Below are positions 43,107 to 53,241 of a stretch of DNA of 64,000 bases, piece by piece; position 1 is the first letter of the stretch, and each line of letters starts with the position of its first letter. Under the pieces are notes generated by a model. That model had not been told where the DNA came from and did no database searches. It saw only the letters and a list, made by a program, of their open reading frames with translations. The stretch is from CAXPZW01 sp964221845 (GTDB lineage Bacteria; Bacteroidota; Bacteroidia; Flavobacteriales_D; Sanyastnellaceae), in contig CAXPZW010000011.1 in NCBI GenBank assembly GCA_964221845.1, forward strand, positions 124,001 through 188,000, written 5' to 3'. The position numbers and the translations under genes are program-made.

Positions 43107-45770
43107 ATGAAACGACTTTTCCTCTTCATAATCGGTGTTTGCACCCTCTCGGCCGCTTCGGCACAAGGGTTGGGCACACCTGAATTTTCAACGCCGGATA
43201 CCCAGCCCACAGCGGCAGCGGAAACGGCCGACGAGACGCTGGTGTGGGTGGAAACCTCCATCGAGGTGACCGTAATATCGGTGGCCAGCGGCGACTGGCA
43301 CAACCCCCAAACATGGGATTGCAACTGCGTTCCCGCCAGTACAGATGGCGTGCGCATTTTGCTCGGACACGAAGTTTTCCTGGCCACTTCAGCCGAAGTG
43401 ACCGACGTGCAAATTGATACCGGTGGCAGCTTGACGTTGCTCTCGGCTTCTGTGGTTTCGCTCCGCATTTACGGCGACTTGGAAGCTCAAGGCATGTTTG
43501 ACGCCAGTTCCGGCGTGGTGCAGTTTGGCGGAGGAGACGACCACATGATCAACGGCACGCTCAATGCATCTGTACTTCAGGTGGTTGGCGGCACCACCAC
43601 CATTGGTGGGCAATGCCGCATCCGCGATGAAGTGCAACTCACCGAAGCCACCTTGGTCACCAACGGCGCGCTCAACCTGGTTTGGAACGGCACTCACATG
43701 GCCTCCATTGGGGATTTGACCGGCAGCACCATTGAAGGTGATGTGCGTTGTCAAAACCGTTACCAGCCCAACACCGATGATTGGATTGCAGTATCCACCA
43801 TGACTGCCGGCGGCACCTTGGAACCGTTCAACGATGAAATCGTTACCTACGGATTCCCTGGATCGGACTATCCGAGCTACGGTTTTGTGTCCATCATGCA
43901 TTACGAAGAGGAGCATGCCACCGAAGACATTTCTTTCATCGCGCCAGCATCTGTGGATGCCGCCACACCAGCGGGACGCGGGTACTACCTCTACACGGTA
44001 GCCGGCGATTACCAAGTGGAATCCTTGGGCCCGGTGAACCAAGGCGATGTGACCTTTGATGTGACCTACACCGACCATAGCGAACCCCGCCACGACGGGT
44101 ACAACTTAGTGGGCAACCCTTACCCCAGCGCCCTGAATTGGGACAACGACGGTTGGACCCGCAGCAACGTGGACAACGCCCTCTACCTCTGGAATCCCGA
44201 AACCCGCCAGTACTGCACCTATGTGGAAGGCTTCTCGCTCAACGGCGGCAGCCCCATCATCGACGCCGGTCAGGCCTTCATTGTTCACGCCCGTGACGAG
44301 AGCTGCGGCCTGATGGTATCCGAGCCCGCAAAAACCGCAATGCTGGATGTGGACACCAACACCAATCCGGACCGTGTTCACTTGGTGATCAGCGATGCCT
44401 CTGGCAACTACGACGAGGTTATTTTGGCCGACAACGGCAACGGAACCCAAGACTTTGACCCGTACCTGGATGCGCTCAAACTCATGAGCGACACCTACCA
44501 CAACGTATATGCAAAAACCGGTAGCGGGTACAACCTGGGCGTCAACCAACGCGGCTTTGCTGCTGGGGACGAAATGGACCTGTACTTCAACACCGCCAAC
44601 GCGGGTGACTACACGGTTACTGTTGCAGGTGCGCCTGAGACCGACCCCGATTGGTGCATGGCCCTTGAAGATCTGACCACTGGCGAGATGCACGAACTGA
44701 CCGCGGGAGCCACCTTCACCTTCAACTCAGAAGTAGCCACCGACCAATTGCGCTTCCGCGTACATGTGGGCCAGCCGATTTCGGTGGATGTGACCCCGAT
44801 TACCTGCGCGGGCATGGGCGATGCGGCCATCACCGTGACCGGCAACGGCGACGGCAACCTCACCTACAACTGGTACGAAGGCGAAACCCTCACCCAGATC
44901 TACCAAGTGGCTGGTTTGCCATCGACGGTAGAAGGACTCGACCCAGGGTCGTACACCATTGTGGTGGACGGCAACACCTTGTGTGACGGACTCACCACCA
45001 CGGTTGAAATCCAAGACCAAACCCCCATCGAGATCACCGCTGTTGAAATCGGCGAAGTGGCATGTGGGGAGAACAACACCGGCTCCATTGCCATCCAAGC
45101 CCAAGGCGGCTTTGGCCCATTGGAGTACAGTTGGAGCAACGGCCTTGAAGCCCCTGTGATGGGCGACTTGATGCCCGGCTTCTACATCGTGACCATTACC
45201 GACTTCAACGGCTGCAGCATCCAAGAGACCTACGAGATCGAGGATAAAGTGGAAGTCTATGCCGAAATCGGCTTGGCCGAGGAAGTGATTGAACTGGTGG
45301 ACGGACAGGCCTTTGTGGACCTGGCCAACCTCACCACCGGGGCCGACACCTACCTCTGGAACATGGGCGACGGCACATTCTACTCCGACGAAGCGCCTAC
45401 CCACGCCTACACCGCCCCAGGTGTGTATGACATCGACCTCGAGGCCAGCAACGAAGACTGCTTCGGCATGACTTCGGTGAGTGTGATTGTGAACGAAAGC
45501 ACCGTGGGTGTGGACGAACTCCTGGCCGGCGACCTCGCCGATTGCTGGATGTCCGACGATCAAATCCACGTGACCTTTGACCTGGGTTTCACCCAAGAAG
45601 TCACTGTACGCGTGTACAACCAAGTGGGACAATTGCTGGTGAACTCCGGCCCCCACGCAGTGCAAAACGACCACCTGCGCTTGGACGTGCCCGGCAACGT
45701 GCACTGGGCTGTGGTGGACGTGCGCAGCCTCACCACCAGCGAAGTGCAACGCTTCAAGGTGGCCCCGTAA
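43107..45770 (+). CDS. Large secreted T9SS protein with PKD and SprB-like regions
   Basis: An 887-residue exported protein. A signal peptide covers residues 1-19 (ending ASAQ). A parallel beta-helix-like region with a DWHNPQTWDCNCVP start follows, typical of Bacteroidota surface proteins. A conserved YNLVGNPYPSALNWD segment lies near residue 330. SprB-like repeats follow (about 555-720, for example GDGNLTYNWYEG, with ITDFNGCS turns), then a PKD domain around YLWNMGDGTFYSDEAPTHAY. The last 75 residues resemble a type A sorting domain, but the usual NP motif is missing (WMSDDQIHVTFDL), so export by T9SS is likely rather than certain. A terminator follows. Confidence 0.85.
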   Translation: MKRLFLFIIGVCTLSAASAQGLGTPEFSTPDTQPTAAAETADETLVWVETSIEVTVISVASGDWHNPQTWDCNCVPASTDGVRILLGHEVFLATSAEVTDVQIDTGGSLTLLSASVVSLRIYGDLEAQGMFDASSGVVQFGGGDDHMINGTLNASVLQVVGGTTTIGGQCRIRDEVQLTEATLVTNGALNLVWNGTHMASIGDLTGSTIEGDVRCQNRYQPNTDDWIAVSTMTAGGTLEPFNDEIVTYGFPGSDYPSYGFVSIMHYEEEHATEDISFIAPASVDAATPAGRGYYLYTVAGDYQVESLGPVNQGDVTFDVTYTDHSEPRHDGYNLVGNPYPSALNWDNDGWTRSNVDNALYLWNPETRQYCTYVEGFSLNGGSPIIDAGQAFIVHARDESCGLMVSEPAKTAMLDVDTNTNPDRVHLVISDASGNYDEVILADNGNGTQDFDPYLDALKLMSDTYHNVYAKTGSGYNLGVNQRGFAAGDEMDLYFNTANAGDYTVTVAGAPETDPDWCMALEDLTTGEMHELTAGATFTFNSEVATDQLRFRVHVGQPISVDVTPITCAGMGDAAITVTGNGDGNLTYNWYEGETLTQIYQVAGLPSTVEGLDPGSYTIVVDGNTLCDGLTTTVEIQDQTPIEITAVEIGEVACGENNTGSIAIQAQGGFGPLEYSWSNGLEAPVMGDLMPGFYIVTITDFNGCSIQETYEIEDKVEVYAEIGLAEEVIELVDGQAFVDLANLTTGADTYLWNMGDGTFYSDEAPTHAYTAPGVYDIDLEASNEDCFGMTSVSVIVNESTVGVDELLAGDLADCWMSDDQIHVTFDLGFTQEVTVRVYNQVGQLLVNSGPHAVQNDHLRLDVPGNVHWAVVDVRSLTTSEVQRFKVAP

Positions 45771-45805
45771 CGAACATTGACCAAGTACATCATAGAAGCG
45801 AGGAA

Positions 45806-45831
45806 GTCGCCCGGCAACGGGCGGCTTTTTT
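45806..45831 (+). terminator. Rho-independent terminator
   Basis: An 8-bp stem (GTCGCCCG with CGGGCGGC, one T-G pair) around a GCAA tetraloop, followed by six T. It ends the T9SS gene and precedes the purQ promoter. Confidence 0.88.
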
Positions 45832-45868
45832 GCTGTTTAGGAGCACAGAAGAAATGGTGCGAAAGGGC

Positions 45869-45876
45869 TAAATTTG
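45869..45876 (+). promoter_or_regulatory. Candidate -7 box (TAAATTTG) for purQ
   Basis: A perfect TAnnTTTG match 19 bp before the purQ ATG and 38 bp after the upstream terminator. The -33 TTTG is not clear. Confidence 0.5.
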
Positions 45877-45895
45877 CCCCCAAATTCAGCAGTCC

Positions 45896-46588
<693 letters not shown>

Positions 46589-46655
46589 GCAATTGAGCGT
46601 CGGTAACTTTCGGTTGTCCGCGTCGTTCCTACAAGGGCTTCGAACCTAAATGGGC

Positions 46656-46663
46656 TACTTTTG
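46656..46663 (+). promoter_or_regulatory. Candidate -7 box (TACTTTTG) for dxs
   Basis: A perfect TAnnTTTG match 29 bp before the dxs ATG at 46693. No good -33 box is seen at 19-21 bp. Confidence 0.45.
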
Positions 46664-46692
46664 TTGCAGTGGGTACAACCAATCCGTCTACC

Positions 46693-48630
46693 ATGGAATC
46701 TTTTCAAGCTGGTCCGCTCCTGAACCAGATCCAAACCCCTGAGGATCTGCGTGCGAAAATGGAGCTCGATCAACTCCCGCAAGTATGCCAGGAGTTGCGT
46801 CAATTCATCGTGGATGTGGTCAGCGAAAAAGGCGGGCACTTCGGCGCCAGTCTCGGCGTGGTGGAAATGACCGTTGCCCTGCATTACGTGTTCAACACCC
46901 CGTACGACCAGCTCGTGTGGGACGTGGGGCACCAGGCCTACGGGCACAAGATCCTCACCGGCCGACGCGAAAAGTTCCACACCAACCGCATTTACAAAGG
47001 CATCAGTGGCTTCCCTAAGCGCACCGAGTCTGAATACGACACTTTTGGGGTGGGGCACAGCTCCACTTCGGTTTCCGGAGCGTTGGGTATGGCTGTGGCC
47101 AGCCGCATCAAAGGAGACAAGGACCGCCAGCACATTGCCGTGATCGGGGACGGAGCTATGACGGCCGGACTGGTGTTTGAGGGACTGAACCACGGCGGGG
47201 TGGAAGACACGAATTTGCTCGTGGTGCTCAACGACAACTGCATGAGCATCGACCCCAACGTGGGCGCCCTCAAAGAATACCTCACCGACATCACCACCTC
47301 GCACACCTACAACCGTGTGAAAGATGAGGTGTGGAGCCTGTTGGGCAAAGTCAGCAAGTTTGGTCCCAACGCACAAGAAATCGCGCAGAAGATCCAAAAC
47401 GGACTCAAGTCGGCGCTGCTCAAGCAAAGCAACCTGTTTGAGAGCCTGAACTTCCGCTACTTCGGCCCCATCGACGGGCACGATGTGGAATACGTGGCCC
47501 GCGTACTCGAGGACCTCAAAGACATTCCGGGACCCAAAATCCTGCACTGCGTCACCACAAAAGGCAAGGGCTATGCGCCGGCCGAGGCGGGTTCACCCAC
47601 CAAGTGGCACGCACCGGGCCTGTTCAACAAGGACACCGGGGAGATCATCAAAGTCGTCCCCAAACAGCCCGAACCGCCTAAGTACCAAGACGTCTTTGGA
47701 CACACCATCATTGAGCTCGCAGAAAAGAATGACAAGGTAGTTGGGGTCACCCCGGCCATGCCTACCGGTTGCTCGCTCAAGTACATGATGGAAGCCATGC
47801 CCGAACGCGCCTTTGACGTGGGCATTGCCGAACAGCATGCCGTAACCTTCAGCGCCGGCATGGCCACCCAAGGATTGGTGCCGTTCTGCAACATTTACTC
47901 GAGCTTCATGCAACGTGCGTACGACCAAGTGCTGCACGATGTGGCCCTGCAGAACCTCAACGTGGTGTTCTGTTTGGACCGCGCGGGTGTGGTTGGTGCC
48001 GATGGCCCTACCCACCACGGCGCCTACGATGTGGCGTATATGCGCTGCATTCCCAACATGACCGTGGCCTCGCCCATGAACGAGCAAGAGCTGCGCAACC
48101 TGATGTTCACCGCCCAACAAGAGGACATGGGTCCGTTCACCATCCGCTACCCGCGTGGCAAAGGCGTGATGTGTGAGTGGCGCACCCCGCTGCGCAAAGT
48201 GAAGGTGGGCACCGGCCGCAAGGTCACCTCAGGAAAAGACGTAGCCATCCTCAGTCTCGGCCACATCGGCAACGAGGCGGTCAAAGCCACCGCCGAACTC
48301 GCGGCCAAAGGCATTTCAGTTGCCCACTACGACTTGCGCTTTGCCAAGCCGCTGGATGAGGTGATGCTGCACGAAGTGTTTGGCAAGTTTGACAAGGTCA
48401 TCACCGTGGAAGACGGCTGCCTGCAAGGCGGCGTAGGCTCTGCCATCCTTGAATTCATGGCCGACAACGACTACAAGTGCACCGTCAAGCGCTTGGGCAT
48501 CCCCGACAAGTACATCGAGCACGGCACCCAGCCAGAACTCTGGGCCGAGTGCGGATACGACGCGGCTGCCATCGAAGAAACCGCCCTGGAAATGCTGGCC
48601 GAACAAGCCACCCAAAAACTCGTGGGCTGA
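46693..48630 (+). CDS. dxs: 1-deoxy-D-xylulose-5-phosphate synthase
   Basis: Thiamine-diphosphate enzyme joining pyruvate and glyceraldehyde 3-phosphate, the entry step of the MEP isoprenoid pathway. It has 645 residues from the ATG at 46693; an in-frame GTG lies 24 bp upstream. The opening contains GGHFGASLGVVEMTVALH and WDVGHQAYGHK. The thiamine site is GDGAMTAGLVFEGLNHGG with the NDNCMSIDPNVGAL loop, and the catalytic-Glu segment is DVGIAEQHAVTFSAGMA. The stop overlaps the DUF2480 start by one base (TGATG), so the two are translationally coupled. Confidence 0.95.
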   Translation: MESFQAGPLLNQIQTPEDLRAKMELDQLPQVCQELRQFIVDVVSEKGGHFGASLGVVEMTVALHYVFNTPYDQLVWDVGHQAYGHKILTGRREKFHTNRIYKGISGFPKRTESEYDTFGVGHSSTSVSGALGMAVASRIKGDKDRQHIAVIGDGAMTAGLVFEGLNHGGVEDTNLLVVLNDNCMSIDPNVGALKEYLTDITTSHTYNRVKDEVWSLLGKVSKFGPNAQEIAQKIQNGLKSALLKQSNLFESLNFRYFGPIDGHDVEYVARVLEDLKDIPGPKILHCVTTKGKGYAPAEAGSPTKWHAPGLFNKDTGEIIKVVPKQPEPPKYQDVFGHTIIELAEKNDKVVGVTPAMPTGCSLKYMMEAMPERAFDVGIAEQHAVTFSAGMATQGLVPFCNIYSSFMQRAYDQVLHDVALQNLNVVFCLDRAGVVGADGPTHHGAYDVAYMRCIPNMTVASPMNEQELRNLMFTAQQEDMGPFTIRYPRGKGVMCEWRTPLRKVKVGTGRKVTSGKDVAILSLGHIGNEAVKATAELAAKGISVAHYDLRFAKPLDEVMLHEVFGKFDKVITVEDGCLQGGVGSAILEFMADNDYKCTVKRLGIPDKYIEHGTQPELWAECGYDAAAIEETALEMLAEQATQKLVG

Positions 48631-49148
48631 TGGCCGAAGGAGGCATCGTCAATCGCGTTGCCAAAAGCGGCATTGTCACCCTCGATTTGGGCGAGTGGTA
48701 CCCCGAGGGGGACCGCCTTGTCATTGATTTGGCCGACCAGCTGTGGCAAGGCTTGGTCCTCAAAGAGGCCGATTTCCGAGATTGGATTTCCACCCACGAT
48801 TGGAGCGCGTATCAAGACGCCCACGTTGCGGTGCATTGCAGCGCAGATGCCATCGTACCTCATTGGGCTTACATGCTGTTGCAAACCCAGCTGACAGGCG
48901 TGGCCAACACCGTGGTCTTTGGTGATGCTGCGGCCTTGGAAAACCAGCTGTGGAGCAATCGCTTTGCTGCCCTCAACCCCCAAGATTACCAAGACACCCG
49001 CATTGTCATCAAAGGCTGTGCCGACCGCGAAGTGGCCCCCTCTGCTTTCATGTTGTTGGTGCAACACTTGCAACCGGTGGCCAAGAGCATCATGTATGGC
49101 GAGCCGTGCAGTACGGTGCCGGTGTACAAGCGTCCGAAAGGGGTTTGA
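48630..49148 (+). CDS. DUF2480-family protein
   Basis: A 172-residue cytoplasmic protein. It begins MAEGGIVNRVAKSGIVTLDL and contains FRDWISTHDWSAYQ, VHCSADAIVPHWAYMLL, IKGCADREVAPSAFMLLVQ and AKSIMYGEPCSTVPVYKR. These are the conserved blocks of the Bacteroidota family DUF2480 as I know it; function is unknown. The start overlaps the dxs stop as TGATG. A run of nine T at 49236-49244 after a weak hairpin may end the transcript. Confidence 0.88.
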   Translation: MAEGGIVNRVAKSGIVTLDLGEWYPEGDRLVIDLADQLWQGLVLKEADFRDWISTHDWSAYQDAHVAVHCSADAIVPHWAYMLLQTQLTGVANTVVFGDAAALENQLWSNRFAALNPQDYQDTRIVIKGCADREVAPSAFMLLVQHLQPVAKSIMYGEPCSTVPVYKRPKGV

Positions 49149-49253
49149 CGTCAAGTGAGGTTATAGCCCACATCACGCGGTTAAATACCTCTACAAACCT
49201 GATTATTTCTTGCCTTGGATGTTGCTACGGGCGGGCTTTTTTTTTGAATAGCA

Positions 49254-50096
49254 TCACTCCTCGTACCCATACACCAAATGCTGCTCCCCTCCGGCGGTGC
49301 CACCCAGGGCCACACTGTGCATTTTGCCGACGGTTTCCACCAAGCGGTGCTGGTCGTCGTAGCGGTTGTGCTCAAAGCCAATGAGCTGGCCGGAGCTCTG
49401 TTCGCGCCATTCGCGTTCGGTGAGGTTGCCGTGGGCGTCGTACTTGTAGTCGAGGGTGTATTCGGTGATGCCGTTGTCGTATTCGCCCACCACTTGGCGC
49501 ACGAGCAGGCCTTGGTCCTTGAAGGTTTGCTCCACGCTTTCCATCAAATTTCCTTCTTGCCAGCGGCGCAGGGTGAGCAAATCGCCCTCCTCGTTGTGGG
49601 TGGTGAGGCGGCGTCCGAAGGGCTGGCCACCGCCTTCCAGCACCTCCATGTCCACGGTGTTTGGCGCGGGGTAGGTGTACAGTTGGGACTCGGCCAATAC
49701 GCCTTCTTCGAAGTAATCTACGCGCAGGGTTTTGCCATCCTTGTGGGTGGCCTCGCGGCGCTCGAGTTCGTGGTCGCCTTCGAAGGTGGTGGTGGTTTCG
49801 GTGTCGCCTGCTGTGGCGTGTTCAATGCGGCGGTAGGGTTGCCCGCCGATCCACAGGGTTTCGGTGGCCAGGCTGCCGCCCGGGTGGTAGGCAAAGGTTT
49901 TGCGGTAGGTTTCGCCTTCTTCGCCGCGTTCGAGGACTTCGGTGAGGTGGCCGTTTGGGTCGTAGGTGTATTCGCGGTCGGAGTGGCCCTCTTCATCAAA
50001 GATGCGCTCAAAGGTGACCCGTCCATCGGCGTCCACATGTTTTTCTTGGATCATTACGCGGGACTCTCCAGAGGCGTCAAAGGTGCGTACAATCAT
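49254..50096 (-). CDS. Cytoplasmic YD/RHS-like repeat protein
   Basis: A 280-residue protein with ten or more short units such as YTYDPNGHLTEVLERG, FAYHPGGSLATETLW and YKYDAHGNLTEREW, i.e. the YD pattern [YF]-x-Y-D-x-x-G-x-[LV]. RHS/YD proteins are usually large secreted shells, but here there is no signal peptide, no RHS core signature and no toxin-like C-terminal domain. The ATG at 50096 is chosen because the frame upstream runs into the divergent polA gene. The strongly acidic composition agrees with a cytoplasmic protein. Function is unknown. Confidence 0.75.
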   Translation of the reverse strand: MIVRTFDASGESRVMIQEKHVDADGRVTFERIFDEEGHSDREYTYDPNGHLTEVLERGEEGETYRKTFAYHPGGSLATETLWIGGQPYRRIEHATAGDTETTTTFEGDHELERREATHKDGKTLRVDYFEEGVLAESQLYTYPAPNTVDMEVLEGGGQPFGRRLTTHNEEGDLLTLRRWQEGNLMESVEQTFKDQGLLVRQVVGEYDNGITEYTLDYKYDAHGNLTEREWREQSSGQLIGFEHNRYDDQHRLVETVGKMHSVALGGTAGGEQHLVYGYEE

Positions 50097-50231
50097 GGGT
50101 GTGGCGTTTTTGATAACGAAAACCGATCTTCTAACAAAGTCGCGTAGCGCATGGGCCGAAGATAGCCCAATCCCACCGTGAAATTCCCACGCGCGCTGCG
50201 TACCTTCCCCCTCCCAACCCGCGCCTGAACG

Positions 50232-53045
50232 ATGATTTCTCAAGACATTCCCAATAAGCTCTTTTTGCTCGATGCGTACGCGCTGATTTTCCGCGCTTAC
50301 TATGCGTTTATCCGCAATCCGCGCATCAACTCTAAGGGGCAAAACACCTCGGCCATCTTCGGCTTTGTCAACGCCATGCTGGACGTGCTGAACAACGAAA
50401 AGCCCGACCACATTGCGGTGGTGTTTGATCCGCACGGGCCCACCTTCCGCGTGGAGATTGACCCGCAATACAAGGCCAACCGCGACGAAACCCCTGAGGA
50501 CATCAAAATGAGCACGCCGTACATCATGGAGATTGTCAAGGCGTTTGGGATTCCGGTAATTCAGGTGGACAACTACGAGGCAGACGACGTGATCGGCACC
50601 CTGGCCAAACGCGCCGAAAAGGAGGGCCTGTTCACCTACATGATGACTCCGGACAAGGATTACGCTCAGCTGGTGACCGAAAAGAGTGTCATGTTCCGCC
50701 CGGGGCGTCAAGGCAATCCCGCCGAAGTGTGGGACATCCCAGCTGTTCAAGAGCGTTTTGGCGTGGAGCACCCCACCCAAGTGATTGATATCTTGGGCCT
50801 GCAAGGCGACTCGGCCGATAACATCCCCGGCATCCCGGGCATCGGTCCCAAAACCGCCGCCAAACTCATCCAGAAATACGGCAGCGTAGAAGGCCTACTG
50901 GAACACACCCACGAGCTCAAAGGCAAGCAAAAAGAAAACGTCGAGAACTTTGCCGAGCAGGGCCGCATGAGCAAGGTGCTGGCCACGATCATCACCGACG
51001 TGCCGGTGGATCTCGAGTGGAGTGACCTCAAAGTCACCCCCATCCACAAAGAGCGCCTGCGCGAACTGTTTGCAGAACTCGAATTCCGCACCCTGGCCAA
51101 GCGTGTTTTGGGTGAGGAACTGACCACCGTGTCCGAAGGCGACCAGATGGACATGTTTGCCACCAACACCCCGGCACCCGCCAAGGCAGCCACTCCTGAA
51201 GCCGCCGCTGAGCCGGAACCCGAGGCCCCCGCCCTGCAATCGGTCGAAACCACCGAGCACGACTACAAGCTCATCGAAGGCGACGCCATTGCCGGTCTGG
51301 TGAAGGAACTCCAAGGCGCGAGCGTTTACTGCTTCGATACCGAAACCACTTCTCTCAACCCGTTGGAAGCCAACTTGGTAGGGTTGGCCTTCTCGGTGGA
51401 AAAAGGCAAGGCGTACTACGTGCCCGTTCCGCAGGATAAAGAGGTTGCGCAGGGCATTGTGGACCAATTCCGCCCCGTGTTTGACGATCCGGCCAAGGAG
51501 GTGGTGGCCCATAACTTCAAGTACGACTACAAGGTCATGCGCCGCTACGATGTGGACATCCAAAACAAGGTGTTTGACACCATGGTGGCCCACTACCTGA
51601 TCAACGCCGACATGAAGCACGGCATGGACATCTTGGCCGAGACCTACCTGAACTACAAGCCCATTTCCATCGAAACGTTGATCGGCAAAAAGGGCAAGAA
51701 CCAAGGCAACATGGCCGACGTGGACCCCGCCCAAGTGGTAGACTACGCCGCCGAGGATGCCGACATCACCCTCCAACTGCGTGAAACCTTCTCGCCAGAG
51801 GTCAGCGAGGGGAACACCAAAAAATTGTTCGACACCATGGAGGTGCCCCTGATCAAGGTGCTGGCCAACATGGAGCTCGAAGGCATCAACCTCGACACCG
51901 ACGGCCTGCACGCCTACTCGGCCGAGTTGGGCCAAGAACTGGAGGTGCTGGAGAATGAAATCAAAGACCTCGCAGGCATGGACTTCAATGTAGACTCGCC
52001 CCGCCAGTTGGGCGAGGTGCTGTTTGACCACCTGCGCATTTCCACCAAGGCCAAAAAGACCAAGACGGGCCAGTACCAAACCTCTGAAGACGTACTCAGC
52101 CGCCACGCGGACGACCACGAAATCGTCCCCAAAATCCTGGACTACCGCCAGGCCAAAAAGCTGAAGAGCACCTATGTGGACACGTTGCCCACGATGGTTT
52201 CTCCACAGACGGGACGCGTGCACACCAGCTTTATGCAAACCGTAGCGGCCACCGGGCGCTTGGCGTCCAACAACCCCAACCTGCAGAACATCCCCATCCG
52301 CACCGAACGCGGACGCTACATCCGCAAGGCTTTCATCCCTCGCGACGCCGACCACATCTTGATGGCGGCCGATTACTCACAGGTGGAGCTCCGCATCATT
52401 GCCGCCCTCAGCAACGACCCCGGTATGGTGGAAGCCTTCAACAACGACGAAGACGTGCACGCCGCTACCGCTGCCAAGGTCTTTGGCGTACCGCTGGCTG
52501 AGGTAGACCGCGAAATGCGCTCCAAGGCCAAGGCGGTCAACTTTGGTATCGCTTACGGGCAGGGTGCTTTTGGGCTCGCACAGAACCTGAACATCAAGCG
52601 CGGCGAGGCCAAGGAGATCATCGACAGCTACTACACCCAATTCCCCCGCCTCAAGGAATTTCAAGCCGAGCAGGTGGAGTACGCCCGCCAGAACGGCTTT
52701 GTAGAGACCATCATGGGCCGTCGCCGTTACTTGAAGGACATCAACTCCTCCAACGCAGTGGTGCGCGGATTTGCCGAGCGCAACGCGGTCAACGCGCCCA
52801 TCCAGGGCTCTGCCGCCGACGTAATCAAGGTGGCCATGGTCAACATCCACGAGCTGTTTGAGCAGGAAGGCTTCTGTTCCCGCATGATCCTGCAAGTGCA
52901 CGATGAATTGGTGTTTGACGCCCACAAAGACGAGCTGGATATCATCCGTCCACTGGTGGTGCGTGAAATGGAGCAAGCCGTCAAATTGGTGGTGCCCCTG
53001 AAGGTGGATGTCGACACCGGCCACAACTGGCTGGAAGCCCACTGA
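50232..53045 (+). CDS. polA: DNA polymerase I
   Basis: A 937-residue repair and Okazaki-fragment polymerase. The 5'-3' exonuclease domain (about 1-300) starts NKLFLLDAYALIFRAYYAF and has PDKDYAQLV and the GDSADNIPGIPGIGPKTA helix-hairpin-helix. A short Ala/Pro-rich linker follows. The 3'-5' proofreading domain (about 345-525) keeps the acidic motif FDTETTSL. The polymerase domain has SNNPNLQNIP, motif A ADYSQVELRIIAALS, motif B KAKAVNFGIAYGQGAFGL and motif C QVHDELVFD. All three activities look intact. It stands alone and is divergent from the YD-repeat gene. Confidence 0.97.
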   Translation: MISQDIPNKLFLLDAYALIFRAYYAFIRNPRINSKGQNTSAIFGFVNAMLDVLNNEKPDHIAVVFDPHGPTFRVEIDPQYKANRDETPEDIKMSTPYIMEIVKAFGIPVIQVDNYEADDVIGTLAKRAEKEGLFTYMMTPDKDYAQLVTEKSVMFRPGRQGNPAEVWDIPAVQERFGVEHPTQVIDILGLQGDSADNIPGIPGIGPKTAAKLIQKYGSVEGLLEHTHELKGKQKENVENFAEQGRMSKVLATIITDVPVDLEWSDLKVTPIHKERLRELFAELEFRTLAKRVLGEELTTVSEGDQMDMFATNTPAPAKAATPEAAAEPEPEAPALQSVETTEHDYKLIEGDAIAGLVKELQGASVYCFDTETTSLNPLEANLVGLAFSVEKGKAYYVPVPQDKEVAQGIVDQFRPVFDDPAKEVVAHNFKYDYKVMRRYDVDIQNKVFDTMVAHYLINADMKHGMDILAETYLNYKPISIETLIGKKGKNQGNMADVDPAQVVDYAAEDADITLQLRETFSPEVSEGNTKKLFDTMEVPLIKVLANMELEGINLDTDGLHAYSAELGQELEVLENEIKDLAGMDFNVDSPRQLGEVLFDHLRISTKAKKTKTGQYQTSEDVLSRHADDHEIVPKILDYRQAKKLKSTYVDTLPTMVSPQTGRVHTSFMQTVAATGRLASNNPNLQNIPIRTERGRYIRKAFIPRDADHILMAADYSQVELRIIAALSNDPGMVEAFNNDEDVHAATAAKVFGVPLAEVDREMRSKAKAVNFGIAYGQGAFGLAQNLNIKRGEAKEIIDSYYTQFPRLKEFQAEQVEYARQNGFVETIMGRRRYLKDINSSNAVVRGFAERNAVNAPIQGSAADVIKVAMVNIHELFEQEGFCSRMILQVHDELVFDAHKDELDIIRPLVVREMEQAVKLVVPLKVDVDTGHNWLEAH

Positions 53046-53241
53046 TCCCCAAAGTCAGAATTGTCCGACTCTGGCTTGGGCGCAGTGGCTGACTCGGGCT
53101 GGAACCCCGCGCGCCTACATTTAGACCAAATAAACACGGCGAATTGCAAAACTTTTGTGCGCCAAATGCGTATTCCAGTTAAGTGCATCTAAATTGAATT
53201 TCAATTATTAAGAAGCTTTGACACACCCAAAATTTATCAGC

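Noticed and set aside
49200..49244. Terminator after the DUF2480 gene
   Set aside because: There is a run of nine T, but the preceding hairpin is too weak to list as a confident feature.
50895..52355. 486-codon minus-strand frame inside polA
   Set aside because: Fully antisense to an intact DNA polymerase I; composition is that of a shadow frame.
53192..53206. AATTGAA-T-TTCAATT inverted repeat before the lipoprotein gene as an operator
   Set aside because: Low-complexity AT palindromes are expected in AT-rich gaps, and no regulator or second site supports it.
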